Below are positions 21,887 through 35,012 of a stretch of 64,000 bases of DNA, piece by piece. The notes under the pieces were generated by a model, which did no database searches, was not told where the DNA came from, and was given only the letters and a program-made list of their open reading frames with translations. Source of the DNA: Mucidula mucida (lineage: Eukaryota; Basidiomycota; Agaricomycetes; Agaricales; Physalacriaceae); NCBI GenBank assembly GCA_015501055.1, contig JADNYV010000011.1, positions 248,001 to 312,000 of the forward strand, written 5' to 3'. Position 1 is the first letter of the stretch. The number at the start of each line of letters is the position of its first letter. The translations under genes and the position numbers were made by a program.

Positions 21887-22866
21887 CTACACATCGGTTA
21901 TCCTCCATGAATGCTCCCATAAGGCCTTCTTGCTAGAAGCGGGAAGGGCATAGTTCTTGTACCCAATGTCATTCCCGCGGTTGTCCCGTCTGTACCATCC
22001 CTTCTTGCCATCGAGGAGCGCGAACAACATGTACTCTGCAGCTTCCTCCGCAGAAACTCCAAACATGTAAAGCTGGAGGTAGATGAAAGGCGCGAGAAAG
22101 TACATGGGCCACCAGGTGAAGATCTCTGAAATGCCTGGGGTGTCGACGGAGCCAGGATAAATGTGCGTGAACGCGATCTCTGGGTCGATTTTAGCGAATT
22201 CCTTGAATGCGGATTAGACGTTGACAGCAAAAGATTTGGTAGTTGACTAACCTCGACCATGATATCGTTGTATCCGATAGACTTCGAGGCAGCCTTCAGG
22301 GTGCCGTACTTCTTCTTCATGTCCAAGTCGTCCGTGTCGATGCTCGTGATGTTCACCGCGCCCGCACCAAGGATCGACATCATCCCAGCCTGCTCGCCCA
22401 ACGCCTTGGCCTTTTGAAGCAAAGGCAAGAGCTCCTTGGTATACTTGAAGCGGTTGTAATAACGCATCACGAGCATCTGGTCAAGACCTTCCTCGGTTTC
22501 AACGCGCCCCGTAGGACGGAAGTACCCCGCGGACAAGACGAGGAAGTTGATCTTGGGGAGCTTCTCGCTCAGATCCTGGCACGTGGCTTTGATGTTCTTC
22601 ATCAAGTACGCGTCGCAGTAGACAAAGTCGCGTAAGACGGGCTGGCCGTCATCACCAGTGGGCCGGGGGAGGGAGGAGAATGTTTTCACCGCGGCGTCGC
22701 GGTTACGACCAACAATGACGAGGTGGACGCGACCGTTAGTATGAGACGACAGGGCCTTCACCATCGCTTCTCCTACACCAGAAGTGCCGCCTACGAAGAC
22801 GGCGATGGGAATGTAAGAGGGTTTGAAGGAGGCATTAGCAGCTTTGGCGGCGTTCAGCTTGGGCAT
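21887..22866 (-). CDS. Short-chain dehydrogenase/reductase (SDR) family protein
   Basis: SDR enzymes are NAD(P)-dependent oxidoreductases. Exons 22252-22866 and 21887-22201 are joined over a 50-base intron (GTTAGT...CAAG), giving 309 residues. The Rossmann start reads FVGGTSGVGEAMVKAL, close to the classical TGxxxGxG. LVIVGRN follows at the second strand, and LSAGYF replaces the usual NNAG. A YYNRFKYTK segment could carry the active-site tyrosine and lysine. This variant pattern occurs in fungal 'NAD(P)-binding' SDRs of unknown substrate. The start at MPKLNAAK was chosen because the upstream MPLLIL lacks family character. Confidence 0.8.
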
Positions 22867-23090
22867 GATGGGATGGACAGTGAGTATGAGAAGTGGCAAT
22901 CACCATCCGTATTTATACTGGTCAGCGTGTCAGAAGGATACGAGAACAATGCTCGGCGTCGCTGTTGGCAAATAGCGATGACAAGAATCCACCGAGCTCT
23001 GAAAGAGGAATTTGCTTAGTCATCCCATCAAATTTTTTGATCGAAATCCCGATTGATACGCTTTTGCGCTCTCTCCTCCTCGTCGCGGCA

Positions 23091-24436
23091 ATGGGTCTCT
23101 CTGGTCGAAAGCAGAAACAAAGAATAGGGCCGGATCCTAGAAATCTCTCTTGGGCAGATGGTCTGGACTATCTCAATCTGTAACAGGTCCAAATCTCACA
23201 AGTAAATAGATGCATCCAAGTTTGGTACCAGTTACCTGTCGAAATTCGGTTGGGATGCGTCTCAAGGACTTGGCGCCTCGGGAGACGGTCGTACATCACA
23301 CATCAAGGTTCAGCAAAAACTCGATATGATGGGCATTGGCGCGCAGCATCAAAAGGATCCGAATGGTATAGCGTGGAAGCAGAACAAGGACTTTGAGAAT
23401 GTGCTGATGCGGCTGAACGCTTCGATGGGAGGGGGAGACCCAGACGCGCTTGAAGATGAGGATAGAACGGCTTTGGGTGGAGCATTTATATCTGCGACTG
23501 AGGAGACGAAAGATGGCAAGGTTGACAAGAAGGAGAAGAAGGACAAGAAAAAGGATAAAAAACGAAAACGGAGCGGCGATGATTCTGATGAGGAAGAGAC
23601 CAAGAAGAAGGTCAAAACCGATGACGCTCCTCTTAACTCTGTTGTGGCTGTTTCGGAGACTGTCGTTGCGGTTCAGAAGGTGAAAGTTGTCCCTAGACAT
23701 CGAGCGTATGTTTTTGAGATACGTTCTTTGTGTTTTCACTAACTTGTATATGTAGACATCGCGCGAGGGCCATTGCAGCTAAAAACCGCGCTGGCAACTC
23801 TTCTGCTGCTATGTCTGAAATCCTCGGCATCTCTTCTCAGTCCACCACGCCAACACCTGGCACTTGTACGCCCATAACGAAACTTGACGAGCCTCCTACT
23901 ATGGAGAAGCTTACTGTGTCTACGAAGAGTGTTGCAGATTACTTCAAAGAACGCCTCTTAGCCAAACAAATGGCAAGACGTCAATGCCAAGCGCGACCCC
24001 GAGCCGTACGGACGAGGATGAGGCCCCCAGTGGCGGCATTGGGTCGTCTCGATCTGCGTTTCGATTGAGCTCCAGGTTCTCTGACGACGAAGATGCTCCT
24101 CGCCAATGGGACTTGGAATGTCCAAGTTTGGATCTTTGATGTCATCCGCCTTTTTAGCGGCGACGATATCTGTGGGATTGAGTGCGCCCAAGTCTGATCC
24201 TGAGTCGGTGGAGGAGATAACGGGGGGAAAGAAAAGAAGAAGAGGAAACGCAACGATCATGAGGTGGAGGACGAGGAGATTGTAGCAAAGAAAAGGCGCA
24301 AGGAGGAGAAAAGAGCGAAGAAGGAACGAGAGCGGGAGGAGCTGAAGGTTGAAGAGTCAAAACTTAGCAAGGAGGACGGAAGAAGTTGAAGAGCGAACGG
24401 AAGGCGGAGAAGAAGAAGCGTAATGAGGAATTATGA
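23091..24436 (+). CDS. PinX1/Pxr1-like G-patch protein, with four apparent frame breaks
   Basis: PinX1/Pxr1 (Gno1) proteins act in the nucleolus in rRNA and snoRNA maturation and can inhibit telomerase. The start MGLSGRKQKQRIGPDPRNLS is diagnostic. Exon 1 (23091-23160) joins at 23210 to give WADDASKFGTSYLSKFGWDA and the G-patch (SQGLGASGDGRTSHI). A lysine-rich stretch follows, then an intron at 23706-23755. The C-terminal part (VADYFKERLLAK, FRLSSRFSDDEDAPRQ, GLGMSKFGSLMSSAFLAATI and a KKR-rich tail) is split by single missing bases near 23969, 24105, 24215 and 24380. The end at 24436 assumes these are repaired. Confidence 0.8.
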
Positions 24437-24889
24437 CATCTTCGCGATAGACGGATATCTTGGTGATATCATCTGCCCCGAAAGCGCTTCGTTTCTGCGG
24501 CGAATACGAGAATCTTCGGCATTGAACATAGAACCTATCATCGTTGCATCAATCCAATGTGTGATCCATGTTAGCCTTCAGGGCACATCGGGGGTCAGCT
24601 CATGATGCTGTGTTCTTTGCTGCAGTGCTTCTGCCAATTCTGAATTCAAGTTGTAAAGATAGCGGGCGCTTAAGACAAAGTTTCTCATGTTGAGAGTCTG
24701 GAGAATTTGTCTTTGAGTGCAAGTGAATCTCACCAAGGAATACAACGATGAACTTGATTCGGAAATCGCCGAGACGCGAAACTTCAAACGCGACCTGTCC
24801 GATCATCTGTGGCGGTGTCGGGGTAACAACTCGCCCGAAACAGTCATTCAAAAAGGGCAGGATCCTTCTTTCTTCCCGCTATCACCATC
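24437..24889. other. Intergenic, no gene seen
   Basis: Region between the PinX1-like gene and the MAP kinase, presumably with the kinase promoter. No coding sequence or clear element was recognised. Confidence 0.4.
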
Positions 24890-26551
24890 ATGCAGAGACA
24901 CAGCTTCACCGCCTTGAATTCGATGTTTGTCGTCGATTCAGAGTACCAGTTCGTCAAGGAACTAGGCCAAGGCGCTTACGGTTGTGTTGTCGCGGCGCGA
25001 CACCGACGATCTGGCGAAGGATGCGCGATAAAGAAGATCACCAACATAAACACCAAAGTGAGTTGGCTCGGTACGCTAATTGGTATCGAACTGATCTGTC
25101 GCAGAGGATATTGACGAAGCGCTGCTTGCGTGAGATCCGGTATGTGGTGTTCGAATCGACATCAATATAGCTCATAGGAAGTACAGGCTGTTGCACCATT
25201 TTCGTGGACACAAGAATGTTTGTCGGCCACCGTTGTATCGCATTAATTTGTCTCAGCAACATATCTAGATAACATGTCTGTATGATATGGACATCGTTTT
25301 CCAGCCAAACGGCAACTTCGATGAGGTTTATCTCTACGTGCGTACATTTCTCATCAAAATGGGCGCCCTGTTCTTCATTGTCTATCTAGGAAGAATTGAT
25401 GGAGGCTGATCTTCACGCCATCGTATGTCGTTCCTCCCATCGATGGAGATCAATGTCAAGTTAACCTGCCGTCATGGTAGATTCGCTCGGGCCAGCCTCT
25501 GACGGATGCCCACTTCCAGTCCTTCCTCTATCAAACCCTCTGCGGTCTAAAATACATCCACTCCGCCAACGTTCTCCACCGTGATCTGAAACCCGGTAAC
25601 CTGCTCGTCAATGCTGATTGCGAGCTCAAAATTTGCGACTTTGGCCTTGCCCGTGGCTTCACACCTGGAGGCGGAACATCCAGATCTGCTGGCAACCAAG
25701 GCTTCATGACCGAGTATGTTGCGACGCGATGGTACCGCGCGCCTGAGATCATGTTAAGCTTCGCCAATTACACCACTGCGATCGATGTCTGGTCCGTTGG
25801 GTGTATTCTTGCGGAATTGTTGGGCGGCAAGCCCATATTCAAGGGTCGAGACTACGTCGACCAACTGAACCAAATTCTGCACTACCTCGGCACTCCGTCA
25901 GAGGATACGCTTCGTCGCGTCGGTTCGCCGCGCGCCCAGGATTACATTCGCTCACTCCCGATCAAGCCTCGCGTACCATTTTCAACGCTCTTCCCACACG
26001 CGAATCCGCTTGCTATTGACCTGCTTTCGGGCATGTTGTGCTTTGATCCCGCCAAGCGCATCAGCTGCGAGCAAGCTCTCAACCACCCGTATCTCCAGGT
26101 GTGGCATGATCCCGCAGATGAACCTGTCTGCGAAACGGTATGTGTCTCGGAGCCTATTACGCCCCCTAATGTACTTTGTAGAAATTTGATTTCGGATTTG
26201 AGGAAGAAGATAGCATTGACGGGATGAAGAAACTGATTGTAGATGAGGTGAACTCCTTCCGTGCGGAAGTGCGCGCTCAGGCTCGGGCGGCTGGGCAGAT
26301 TCGTCGTCAAGACAGGTGATTGAAAATTTTCCTCAGCTACCACGTTCAGTTGTTGACGTGTTACCTTCCGTAGTCTTCCTATCCCCACGAGGGACGAGAT
26401 TATGAACTCGCCCATGCAAGGACAGGAAGGTCATACTTCCAACTATACATCGCCTCCTCAGGCAAACAGACCGCCAACGCCGGTGATGGATGATCCTAGT
26501 GAGGAACTTGAGCGCGAGCTTGCTGGTACCCACATTGGTGGTCGTAAATAA
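24890..26551 (+). CDS. Cell-wall-integrity MAP kinase (Slt2/Mpk1 type)
   Basis: Slt2/Mpk1 is the terminal kinase of the protein kinase C pathway that answers wall stress. Eight exons (24890-25057, 25105-25139, 25187-25217, 25269-25337, 25390-25422, 25481-26137, 26182-26315, 26374-26551) give 434 residues in one unbroken frame. Landmarks are the glycine loop LGQGAYGCV, the lysine in CAIKKI, the catalytic [20 protein letters not shown] and the TEY activation motif in [35 protein letters not shown] fits the Slt2 subgroup rather than Fus3/Kss1 or Hog1 (TGY). A hydrophilic tail ([15 protein letters not shown]) follows the kinase domain. Confidence 0.93.
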
Positions 26552-26714
26552 AGTGTAGAACTGGTGTAGTGATTTGTAGCCTACTTAGCAATGTACGAAT
26601 AGCCTATCTATCTTCTCCATTTTGATTGCAATCGAACTCTATAAGTGTGACATTGTGACAAACGTTACCCTAACCCCACCATCACGCTCGCTGTCGCCGA
26701 CGTCGAGCTCAGCA

Positions 26715-29700
26715 ATGAGTGACGACTTTATGCGCCTAGTTTCGCAGGCGAATCCGGCAACAAGACAATACCAGCCGACCAATAATGGCTACCCTCCGTC
26801 GTCCTCGTCGTCACCATACATAGCCGACTCTCCTTCAAATCCTCAACTTATGGATCCTTTCTTCGATGACGACGACGAGCCGGACTCGGCCTTTGGCAGG
26901 CCAATGCCGATGCAATCCCAGGAGAGTGGCCTTCCGTTGGCCCGTTCTGGGGCTCTTCCTGCTGGTGTAGGACAATCCAAAGTGAGCCTCGGGGACGGAG
27001 TACCCCAAGGCTGGAATTTCGACGACGACGATCCTAATCAGACACCGTTCAATGGATCTCACTCATTTACGGGGCCTTCCAAGGGTTCCGAGAGGTCCAA
27101 GCCCAAGCCGAAGAAGAAATGGACATGGAAGTGGCCGTGGCAGAAGGAGAGAGAACTGACCGGCGAGCGGGTAATTGCACTCAACAACGGCCCAGCGAAT
27201 GTCGAGTTTACCTCCAACTTTGTTTCGACGAGCAAGTACAATCTGGCGACGTTCTTGCCCAAATTCCTACTAGGTGCGCGTCTTGTAACGTGTAGTTATG
27301 CGCGCTGACTTTGCCAAGAGCAATTCTCAAAATATGCCAACTTGTTTTTCCTCTTCACGGCCTGTATACAGCAGGTTCCCGACGTCTCTCCCACCAACAA
27401 ATATACAACCATCGTCCCGTTAGGCCTTGTACTCGCGGCCTCGGCCTTCAAGGAAGTGCAGGAGGACTTGGTGCGTATGTATCGCCTCTTCATAAGCACC
27501 CGCTAATCCGGTTTCAGAAACGACACCAATCTGACTCGGAACTCAATTCACGCATCGGCAAAGTCCTCGACGCCAACGGTTCATTCAAGGACGTCAAATG
27601 GAAAGACATGAGCGTCGGCGACATTGTCCGGTTAGAGAGTGACGATTTCATCCCCGCTGACATGATTCTCATCAGCTCGAGTGAGCCCGAGAGTCTCTGC
27701 TACATTGAAACGGCCAATCTGGACGGTGAAACCAATCTCAAGATTAAACAGGCATCGCCACAAACGCTGCTCTCACGTCGCCGCAGCTCGTCATGTCATT
27801 GCGAGGTTCACTTCGGTCCGAGCATCCCAACAACTCGCTATACACTTATGAAGGCACCCTGGATCTTGTTACCGAAGCTGGGACGCCTAAGCAGGTTCCT
27901 CTTGGCCCAGATCAGATGCTTTTGCGTGGCGCACAGTTGAGGAATACTCCATGGTTATACGGTCTGGTCGTCTTCACCGGGCATGAGACGAAACTTATGA
28001 GAAACGCAACGTAAATACTTTTCATTGCTTATCTTTGGTACAGCGGCTGATAATGGCCGTAGCGCTGCACCGATTAAGCGAACAGCCGTGGAAAGACAGG
28101 TCAATGTCCAGATTGTGTTCTTGTTCATCTTGTTGCTGTTGCTGTCCATTGGGTCAACTGTCGGGAGCAGTATACGAAGTTGGGTTTTCTCAAGCCGGCA
28201 ATGGTATCTCTTCGAGACTTCCTCATTAAGTGGACGAGGTACGCTTCTTTGATAAAAACTCTAAGCCACGCGTTCTCACCTCATACTTCACAGCGAAGAG
28301 CTTCATCGAAGGTAGCCTCATGATTCCCACATCTTCAGCGTGATTGATCTTTGCTGTCTAGATATCCTCACATTCATCATTCTGTATAACAACCTGATTC
28401 CCATCTCGCTCATCGTTACTATGGAAGTGGTCAAGTTCCAGCAGGCCCAGTTAATAAACTCTGACCTCGATATGTACTACGCGAAAACGGACACTCCAGC
28501 ACTCTGTCGAACTTCATCACTCGTGGAGGAGTTGGGCCAAATCGAGTACGTGTTCAGTGACAAGACGGGGACCTTGACGTGCAACGAAATGGAGTTCCGA
28601 TGTTGTAGTATCGCCGGTGTGGCCTACGCTGACGTTGTTGACGACACCAAGCGGGGTGATGCCGAGGATGGGAAAGATGGCTGGCGCACTTTTGCGGAGA
28701 TGCGCGAGTTTCTCGACCAATCAGCGTCTAATCCGTTCAGTGACGGAGGCTCTTCGCCTATAGACCAAGAGAAGGAAGTATTACGGGAGTTCTTGACGCT
28801 TCTCGCTGTGTGTCATACGGTCATCCCTGAGGTCAAAAACGGTAAGACCATATACCAAGCCAGCAGTCCTGATGAAGCTGCTTTGGTGGCTGGTGCCGAA
28901 TTGCTTGGATATCAATTTCACGTACGGCATTTATCTACACTTCTGGATATGAATTTCTCAAAAATTTGAACAGACCCGGAAGCCAAAATCCGTCTTTGTG
29001 AACATCCAGGGCCAGTCATTGGAGTTCGAGATTCTGAATGTCTGCGAGTTCAACTCGACCCGCAAGCGCATGTCTACAGTCGTTAGAATGCCGAATGGCA
29101 AGGTCAAGATCTATACCAAGGGCGCCGACACTGTCATTTTGGAACGCTTGAGCAAGCATCAACCCTACACGGAGAAGACGCTCGCGCATTTAGAGGTATG
29201 TGCTACTGAGCTCTGTTAACGTCGTTTTAGCTCATCGTGATCCTCAGGACTATGCCACTGAGGGACTTCGGACGTTGTGTATAGCTTACCGAGACATTCC
29301 GGAGGAGGAGTATCGCCAATGGTCTACAATCTACGATCAGGCTGCTTCCACAATTAATGGACGAGGCGATGCGCTCGATCAGGCTGCTGAACTGATAGAG
29401 AAGGATCTGTTTTTGCTCGGTGCGACCGCCATCGAGGACAAGCTTCAGGACGGTGTTCCCGACACGATTCACACACTGCAGATGGCTGGTATCAAGGTCT
29501 GGGTCTTGACGGGCGATCGTCAAGAGACTGCTATCAACATCGGAATGTCTTGTCGACTGATATCTGAGTCGATGAACCTTGTACGTCTCTATAAGGAAGC
29601 ATTAAGCAAGTCGCATCTGATCTAACTGCGATTAGGTCATTGTAAACGAAGAAAATGCTCAGGCGACTGATGACTTCCTGAGTAAACGGTTGGCTGCTAT

Positions 29701-31497
29701 CAAGAACCAACGGAGCACTGGCGACTTGGAGGATCTGGCGCTCGTTATAGGTAGGTGTCTTTTTTGAAGGAGCGAGCTCGGTTAATCGTTATTGGTCAGA
29801 CGGGAAAAGTTTGACATTCGCGCTGGAGAAACCACTTTCGAAGACCTTCCTAGAGTTGGCCCTAATGTGCAAGGCGGTCATTTGCTGTACGTTCATGGAT
29901 GGTATTTCTGTGAGGATAGCCTTTGATCTACCTCGTTTCTAGGTCGTGTTTCTCCGCTACAAAAAGCGCTCGTTGTCAAGCTTGTCAAGAAGAACGAAAA
30001 GGCTATACTATTAGCGATTGGTGACGGTGCCAATGATGTGAGCATGATACAGGCTGCACATGTCGGTGTTGGTATCTCTGGTGTCGAGGTTCGATCTCTT
30101 CATCTGTTCGCTACGCTTGTTACCTGACGTCTCCGTTCATATTTAGGGTCTGCAAGCTGCTCGTTCTGCGGATGTTGCGATATCACAGTTCCGGTTCCTG
30201 AAGAAGCTGTTGCTTGTTCATGGTGCTTGGAGTTATCGCCGGTTGTCCAAGCTTATTCTCTGTGAGTGCTCGCGTCTCAGTATCTGCCATCTTGGGGTTC
30301 TTATCACTTTCATCAGATTCTTTTTACAAGAATATCGTTCTTTACATGACGCAATTTTGGGTGAGCTTCTTCGCTGCATGTTCAGGGCGTGTCTAATACG
30401 GTTCATTTAGTACTCGTTCTTCAACAACTTCTCTGGCCAGATTGCCTACGAGTCGTGGACGCTGTCGCTATACAATGTCGTGTTCACGGTTCTTCCTCCC
30501 CTCGTTATCGGTATTTTCGACCAGTTCGTATCAGCCCGTATATTGGATCGCTATCCGCAGCTGTATATTCTTGGACAGAAGAACGAGTTCTTCACCAAGA
30601 CCGCCTTCTGGATGTGGATCATCAACGCATTATACCACAGTCTTGTGAGTCATCTTCGCGTCGTGCGTTCCTTGCAATCAGCTCAACCTTTGTAGATTCT
30701 CTTTGGGTTCTCAATTGTTCTTTTCTGGGGTGACCTAAAGCAGGCGACTGGCTATGATAGTGGGCATTGGTTCTGGGGCACAACGTTGTATCTTGCGGTG
30801 CTGCTTACTGTATTGGGCAAGGCTGCTCTGATATCCGAGTATGTGTTTCTCTCGTCGGTTGCCCAAGTCCTGACCTTTACCGCAGTTTGTGGACTAAATA
30901 TACCTGGGCGGGTAAGAGTCGTTGCACCAATCAGCCAAGATGTCGTGTACTGACGGTTGTTTTAGCTATACCCGGGTCGTTTGCATTCACCATGGCTCTT
31001 TTGCCATTGTATTGCTGGCTTACGCCCATAATCGGGTTCTCAACTGAATACCAGGGGATTGTACCCCGACTATGGACGAACTGGGTGTTCTACTTCGTTC
31101 TTATACTGGTTCCGATATTCTGCCTCAGTCGTGATCTTGCTTGGAAATAGTATGTGACTTTCATGGTGTCGGTCGTCTGGTGGCTGACCGGATAACGCAG
31201 TTACCGACGGACGTACATGCCATCATCTTATCACATTGCTCAAGAGCTGCAAAAGTACAATATACCCGATTACCGTCCACGGCAGGAGCAGTACGTGAAA
31301 CTCATCCTCCAGACGACATGCCACTGACGCGAAACAGGTTCCAGAAGGCGATTAAGAAGGTGCGGGCGACGCAACGAATGCGGCGGAATCGCGGGTTTGC
31401 GTTCAGTCAGACGGAGACTGGAGGCAAGCAGGACCAGGCGAAGCTCATTCGGGCGTACGATACGTCCAAGTCGGGTGCCAAACCGACTGGCTACTAG
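26715..31497 (+). CDS. P4-type ATPase, aminophospholipid flippase (Drs2-like)
   Basis: P4-ATPases move phosphatidylserine and phosphatidylethanolamine to the cytosolic leaflet at the Golgi and plasma membrane and support vesicle budding. The protein is some 1300 residues in many exons. The hydrophilic N-terminus has acidic patches ([12 protein letters not shown]). Then come [20 protein letters not shown], the actuator motif [12 protein letters not shown], the phosphorylation motif [27 protein letters not shown] in the nucleotide domain, and [20 protein letters not shown] in the hinge. The membrane segments follow ([18 protein letters not shown]), then a basic C-tail. One base is missing near 27765: SPQT and ALTSPQLV sit in different frames. 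No other break was found, so the gene is probably intact. Confidence 0.93.
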
Positions 31498-32444
31498 CTG
31501 TGCACGGAACGGGACATTGTATTCTATCATTTTGTGCATATATTATCTTATATCTCTCGCTAGTATCTGACTGTAGTGTGTTGCATCAATCCTGTCATTC
31601 CCTAGACGTCGACTGGACAGCGTGCGGTGAAGAAACCGTTGCGTGATGTAGATCAATGCGCGATTCTTACTTTGTCCGGGAGGACATGCTGCATTCGTGT
31701 GTGATGAGCGTTGGGTACGTACTGAGCTCTTATCGCAACAAGAAAGGAGCCGTGAAACGCTGGGAGTGGAACGTGGAACTGTCAATCGATGATCAAGCGC
31801 ACAATGATACTTGCAGCATGGGGGGAGAGCTTCCGTGATATTGTGAGAACCGAGGCGTATGATCTTCCACAGGCAGAAGTGATGCGGTAGCTGCAATAAC
31901 TCATGCTTTGGAAGAGAATCAGATATAGGTGGCAGTGTTGAGTTGACTGGCACGCCACATGGATTGGCGTGACATGTCCCCTTTTGGATTGGGGTGGCGC
32001 AAGTAGTACAGAGTGGATGATCAGATTCAGAGGAGAACGGATGTTAATTATATTTTAATAAAAATCGTGCTGGGGCGACTCAAAAAATGCGGGGAAGTTC
32101 ATACGGGCATACGGTCCTCAAGACGGCTTGGCATCTGGCCTACGTTCTGGACACGGCTCCGGGCTCGAGAACAGGTTGTCGTTGTTTGGTAACGCGGGTG
32201 ATGGCTGGGGATGCGTGATGGGCTAAAAGAGCCATGACAACACAGGACCGTGATCGTGATCAATTCTTGGCCGCCGTCTAATATACAACAGCGCCTGAAT
32301 TTGGCAAGTACCATCTTTCTCCCTCCTGTTCAACTGGAGACTGGGTCTCACTCTTTTTTCCTATTATCTTTCTTTTAATCTTCAGATCTTCACTCTTTTT
32401 TTCAAATTCACACTGCGTCGGGCACGCAACATCACCAGCGATTT
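31498..32444. other. Intergenic, no gene seen
   Basis: This holds the flippase 3' flank and the NoxR promoter. The latter has a long CT-rich stretch (32310-32405) typical of basidiomycete promoters and leaders. No gene is recognised. Confidence 0.45.
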
Positions 32445-34536
32445 ATGTCTCTCAAAGCTGAGCTCGAGACGTGGGCGGCAGCCCTCAAGGCGTACGATGA
32501 GGAGGACTTTGAAAAGTCCCTGGATCTATTTCAGGTGCGTTCTAGGCTCGTGGGGGGGTGTGTGCGCTTTGTTGGCTGACGGGCGGGACGCAGCGAATTG
32601 CAGATTCGTCCAAGATTCTCACGAATATGGGGCTCATCTATGCGACCCTTGGCGAGCATGAAGCAGCGGTGGAAAAGTTCATCGAAGCCACCTCTTTAGA
32701 CTCTTACCTGGCCGTGGCGTGCGTTGACTGGCTCTTTTGTTGTGGTTTCCTTGCTGATATTTCTTTCAGGTATTTTCAATGCGGTGTCTCCAATTTTCTT
32801 CTGACCCGGTATGACCTGGCCTTTAAGGACTTTGAAGAGGCTCTGCTCTATCTACGAGGCAATCAAGCCATGTCAGTCCTTCCGCCTTCTCTCCCTCTAT
32901 TGTTCGGCTTATCCCCTCGTCAGCAACTATGAACAATTGGGCTCAAGTTCCGCTTGTTCTCGGCAGAGGTCCTCTTCAACAAAGGCTTGGCCCAGATCTA
33001 CATGGGCAGATTAGAGGCTGGCCTGCAAGACATGCAGGAAGCAACACGCGACAAGGCCACTGACGAGCATAATGTTATTGACGATGCTATCCAAGACCGG
33101 GGCGAGGGCTATACTGTCTTCAGTATCGTACGTGGATCTCTGTTTCCCTCACTACAATTCCGCTAAAATCAACGGTATAGCCTGTCGGTGTATTGTACCG
33201 CCCTTCGGAGAAGAAGTTAAAGAATGCCAATACCAAGGACTACATGGGCAAGGCGGTGCGTCCGGGTTCCCTTTGTTGCCGTTGTCCGCTCACACCTTGG
33301 CAGAAATTAATTGCAGCCAGTGATCCGGGCGATGCCTATACCACCTTTACCGGTGTTACACTACTGAAGCAAGGCATATCACCCTCGGGCGTCTTCATCG
33401 ATGGCCCAGATACGGGCATGAACAGGAGTGGCAGCCTTAATCGCGCAGTCACTGCACCCCCGACTGTTTCTCTCATGCCAAGTGCGTTGTCTTGTACCGT
33501 AATCGCAAGTGTTTTTTTTCTGATCATGACATCAGAACCGGACGATTTCTCGACGCCAGGGCCACAGCTTGCGCGGTCAAAGACGACGCTGAATGTGCCG
33601 ACCAACGCGCGTGAATTGACTTCTCCCGGGCCGAACTCTGCTGGCGCGATATCGAGAAGTAATACAACCCTCAATGTTCGCTCGCCAGGAAGCAGTATCG
33701 GCGGTCCAGTTCGCGGGCTGAGTGTTAGACGATCGCCAGGAAGCTCTTCACCCACTGGAGCGGCACCCCCTCTTGCGCCAACGCCTCCTTTGAAAGGTAT
33801 GATACTACTACCCATGACAACGAACATGAGTCTAATCACTCTCGTTATCTTGCAGCGCAGCAAGTGGGATCGCAGAGTAACCCGCGGATGACAGAGTTTT
33901 ACGACAGCTACCTCGATTCATACGCGGACGCATCGCCGTTACCGCCGTTACCTCCTGCAGGTCGTATGGAGAGTCCTGCGCCGAACGGCCCAGAACGCGT
34001 TGCTGCGTGGGCAAGCAAGAATGCCAATCCGAACTACCCGCCCCAGAGAACCGGGTCGCGCAGTGCACCTACGAGTAACTATGCACCCAGTTCTTTTGGG
34101 GGAGGAACAATCAGGCGGAAGCTCACCCGTCGTGGCACCTCTCGTCAACAGCGAATCATCAACTATGATGAGGAGGAAGAAGGCTACGTTAGCGGCGAGT
34201 ACGACGACGGTCCGTTTGAGTTGATCAAGATTCGGGTTAAGGTACCTCATCATTCTTCTTGCTGCTATCTTACGGCGTATTGACCTTTTATGGCTGTAGC
34301 TGCACTATGAGGATGAAGTCCGAGGGATGGCGCTGACGCCGGAAACGAATTTTGACGAGTTTTTGGACAAGGTCACGCTCAAGTTTGGCAAGGCGTTGAC
34401 GCTCAAGTTCAAGGACGAGGATGGAGGCAAGGTATCGCTGCGCGATGAGTCTGATTACGAGCTTGCTATAGAGACTGCGCGGGAGAGCTCGAAAGGCAAA
34501 CCTGAGGGCAAGCTTGAGATATGGTGCAGCGATTGA
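32445..34536 (+). CDS. noxR: NoxR, p67phox-like regulator of fungal NADPH oxidase
   Basis: NoxR binds Rac and activates NoxA/NoxB to make superoxide for hyphal growth and fruiting. The N-terminus (MSLKAELETWAAALKAYDEE) opens four TPR-like helices (ILTNMGLIYATLGEHEAAVE, AYFQCGVSNFLLTRYDLAFK, VLFNKGLAQIYMGRLEAG). A long Ser/Pro-rich linker follows, with repeated motifs such as ARSKTTLNVP and SRSNTTLNVRSPGSS. The C-terminus is a PB1-type domain (IRVKLHYEDEVRGMALTPET to KLEIWCSD) that would bind a Cdc24-type partner. One base appears missing near 32940, within NYEQLGLKFRLFSAEV. No NADPH oxidase gene lies in the window. Confidence 0.88.
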
Positions 34537-35012
34537 TTGCGCCTTGTACCTTGCCTCTTCATCTTCATCTTTCGGATTCGTTACGGTTCTTGTGTCATGT
34601 TCTGTGTTTGTGTTGTACCACTCCCCATTCTCTCACTCCAAACTATCTCTTATCGCGGTCATTCTTCGGTCACATCTATCATGTTTGGATATACAAAGGC
34701 TAACCTGTACTTTACCCTCCCGTCGCAATCTCTTTTGCTCGCTTTATAGTCGTATTACTACTTTGCTAGGATTACTACACACGCTGTGTAAGATGTATAT
34801 AGAACTGGATTCGATATAGGCTGCTGTGAGACTTGAACATTTTGATATGGTGCAAGTTCATCAAGAGTTGATACTGATGAACATTTAGCGACCGTCTAGA
34901 CCGTAGAGTTCCCTCTCACCACCGTCACAACTCTTTCGTTCTTTCCTCTCCTTCGTTCCTTTTTTCAAAATTCCCGGTTGCTGGTCAACAAAGGCTATTA
35001 GACTATCCTATA
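34537..35012. other. Intergenic, no gene seen
   Basis: NoxR 3' flank, then a CT-rich leader (34910-34975) before the next start codon. No gene seen. Confidence 0.45.

Noticed and set aside
22243..22635. 130-codon plus-strand frame over the SDR gene
   Set aside because: Shadow of the SDR coding strand.
33336..33863. 175-codon minus-strand frame inside NoxR
   Set aside because: Antisense shadow of the Ser/Pro-rich linker of NoxR.
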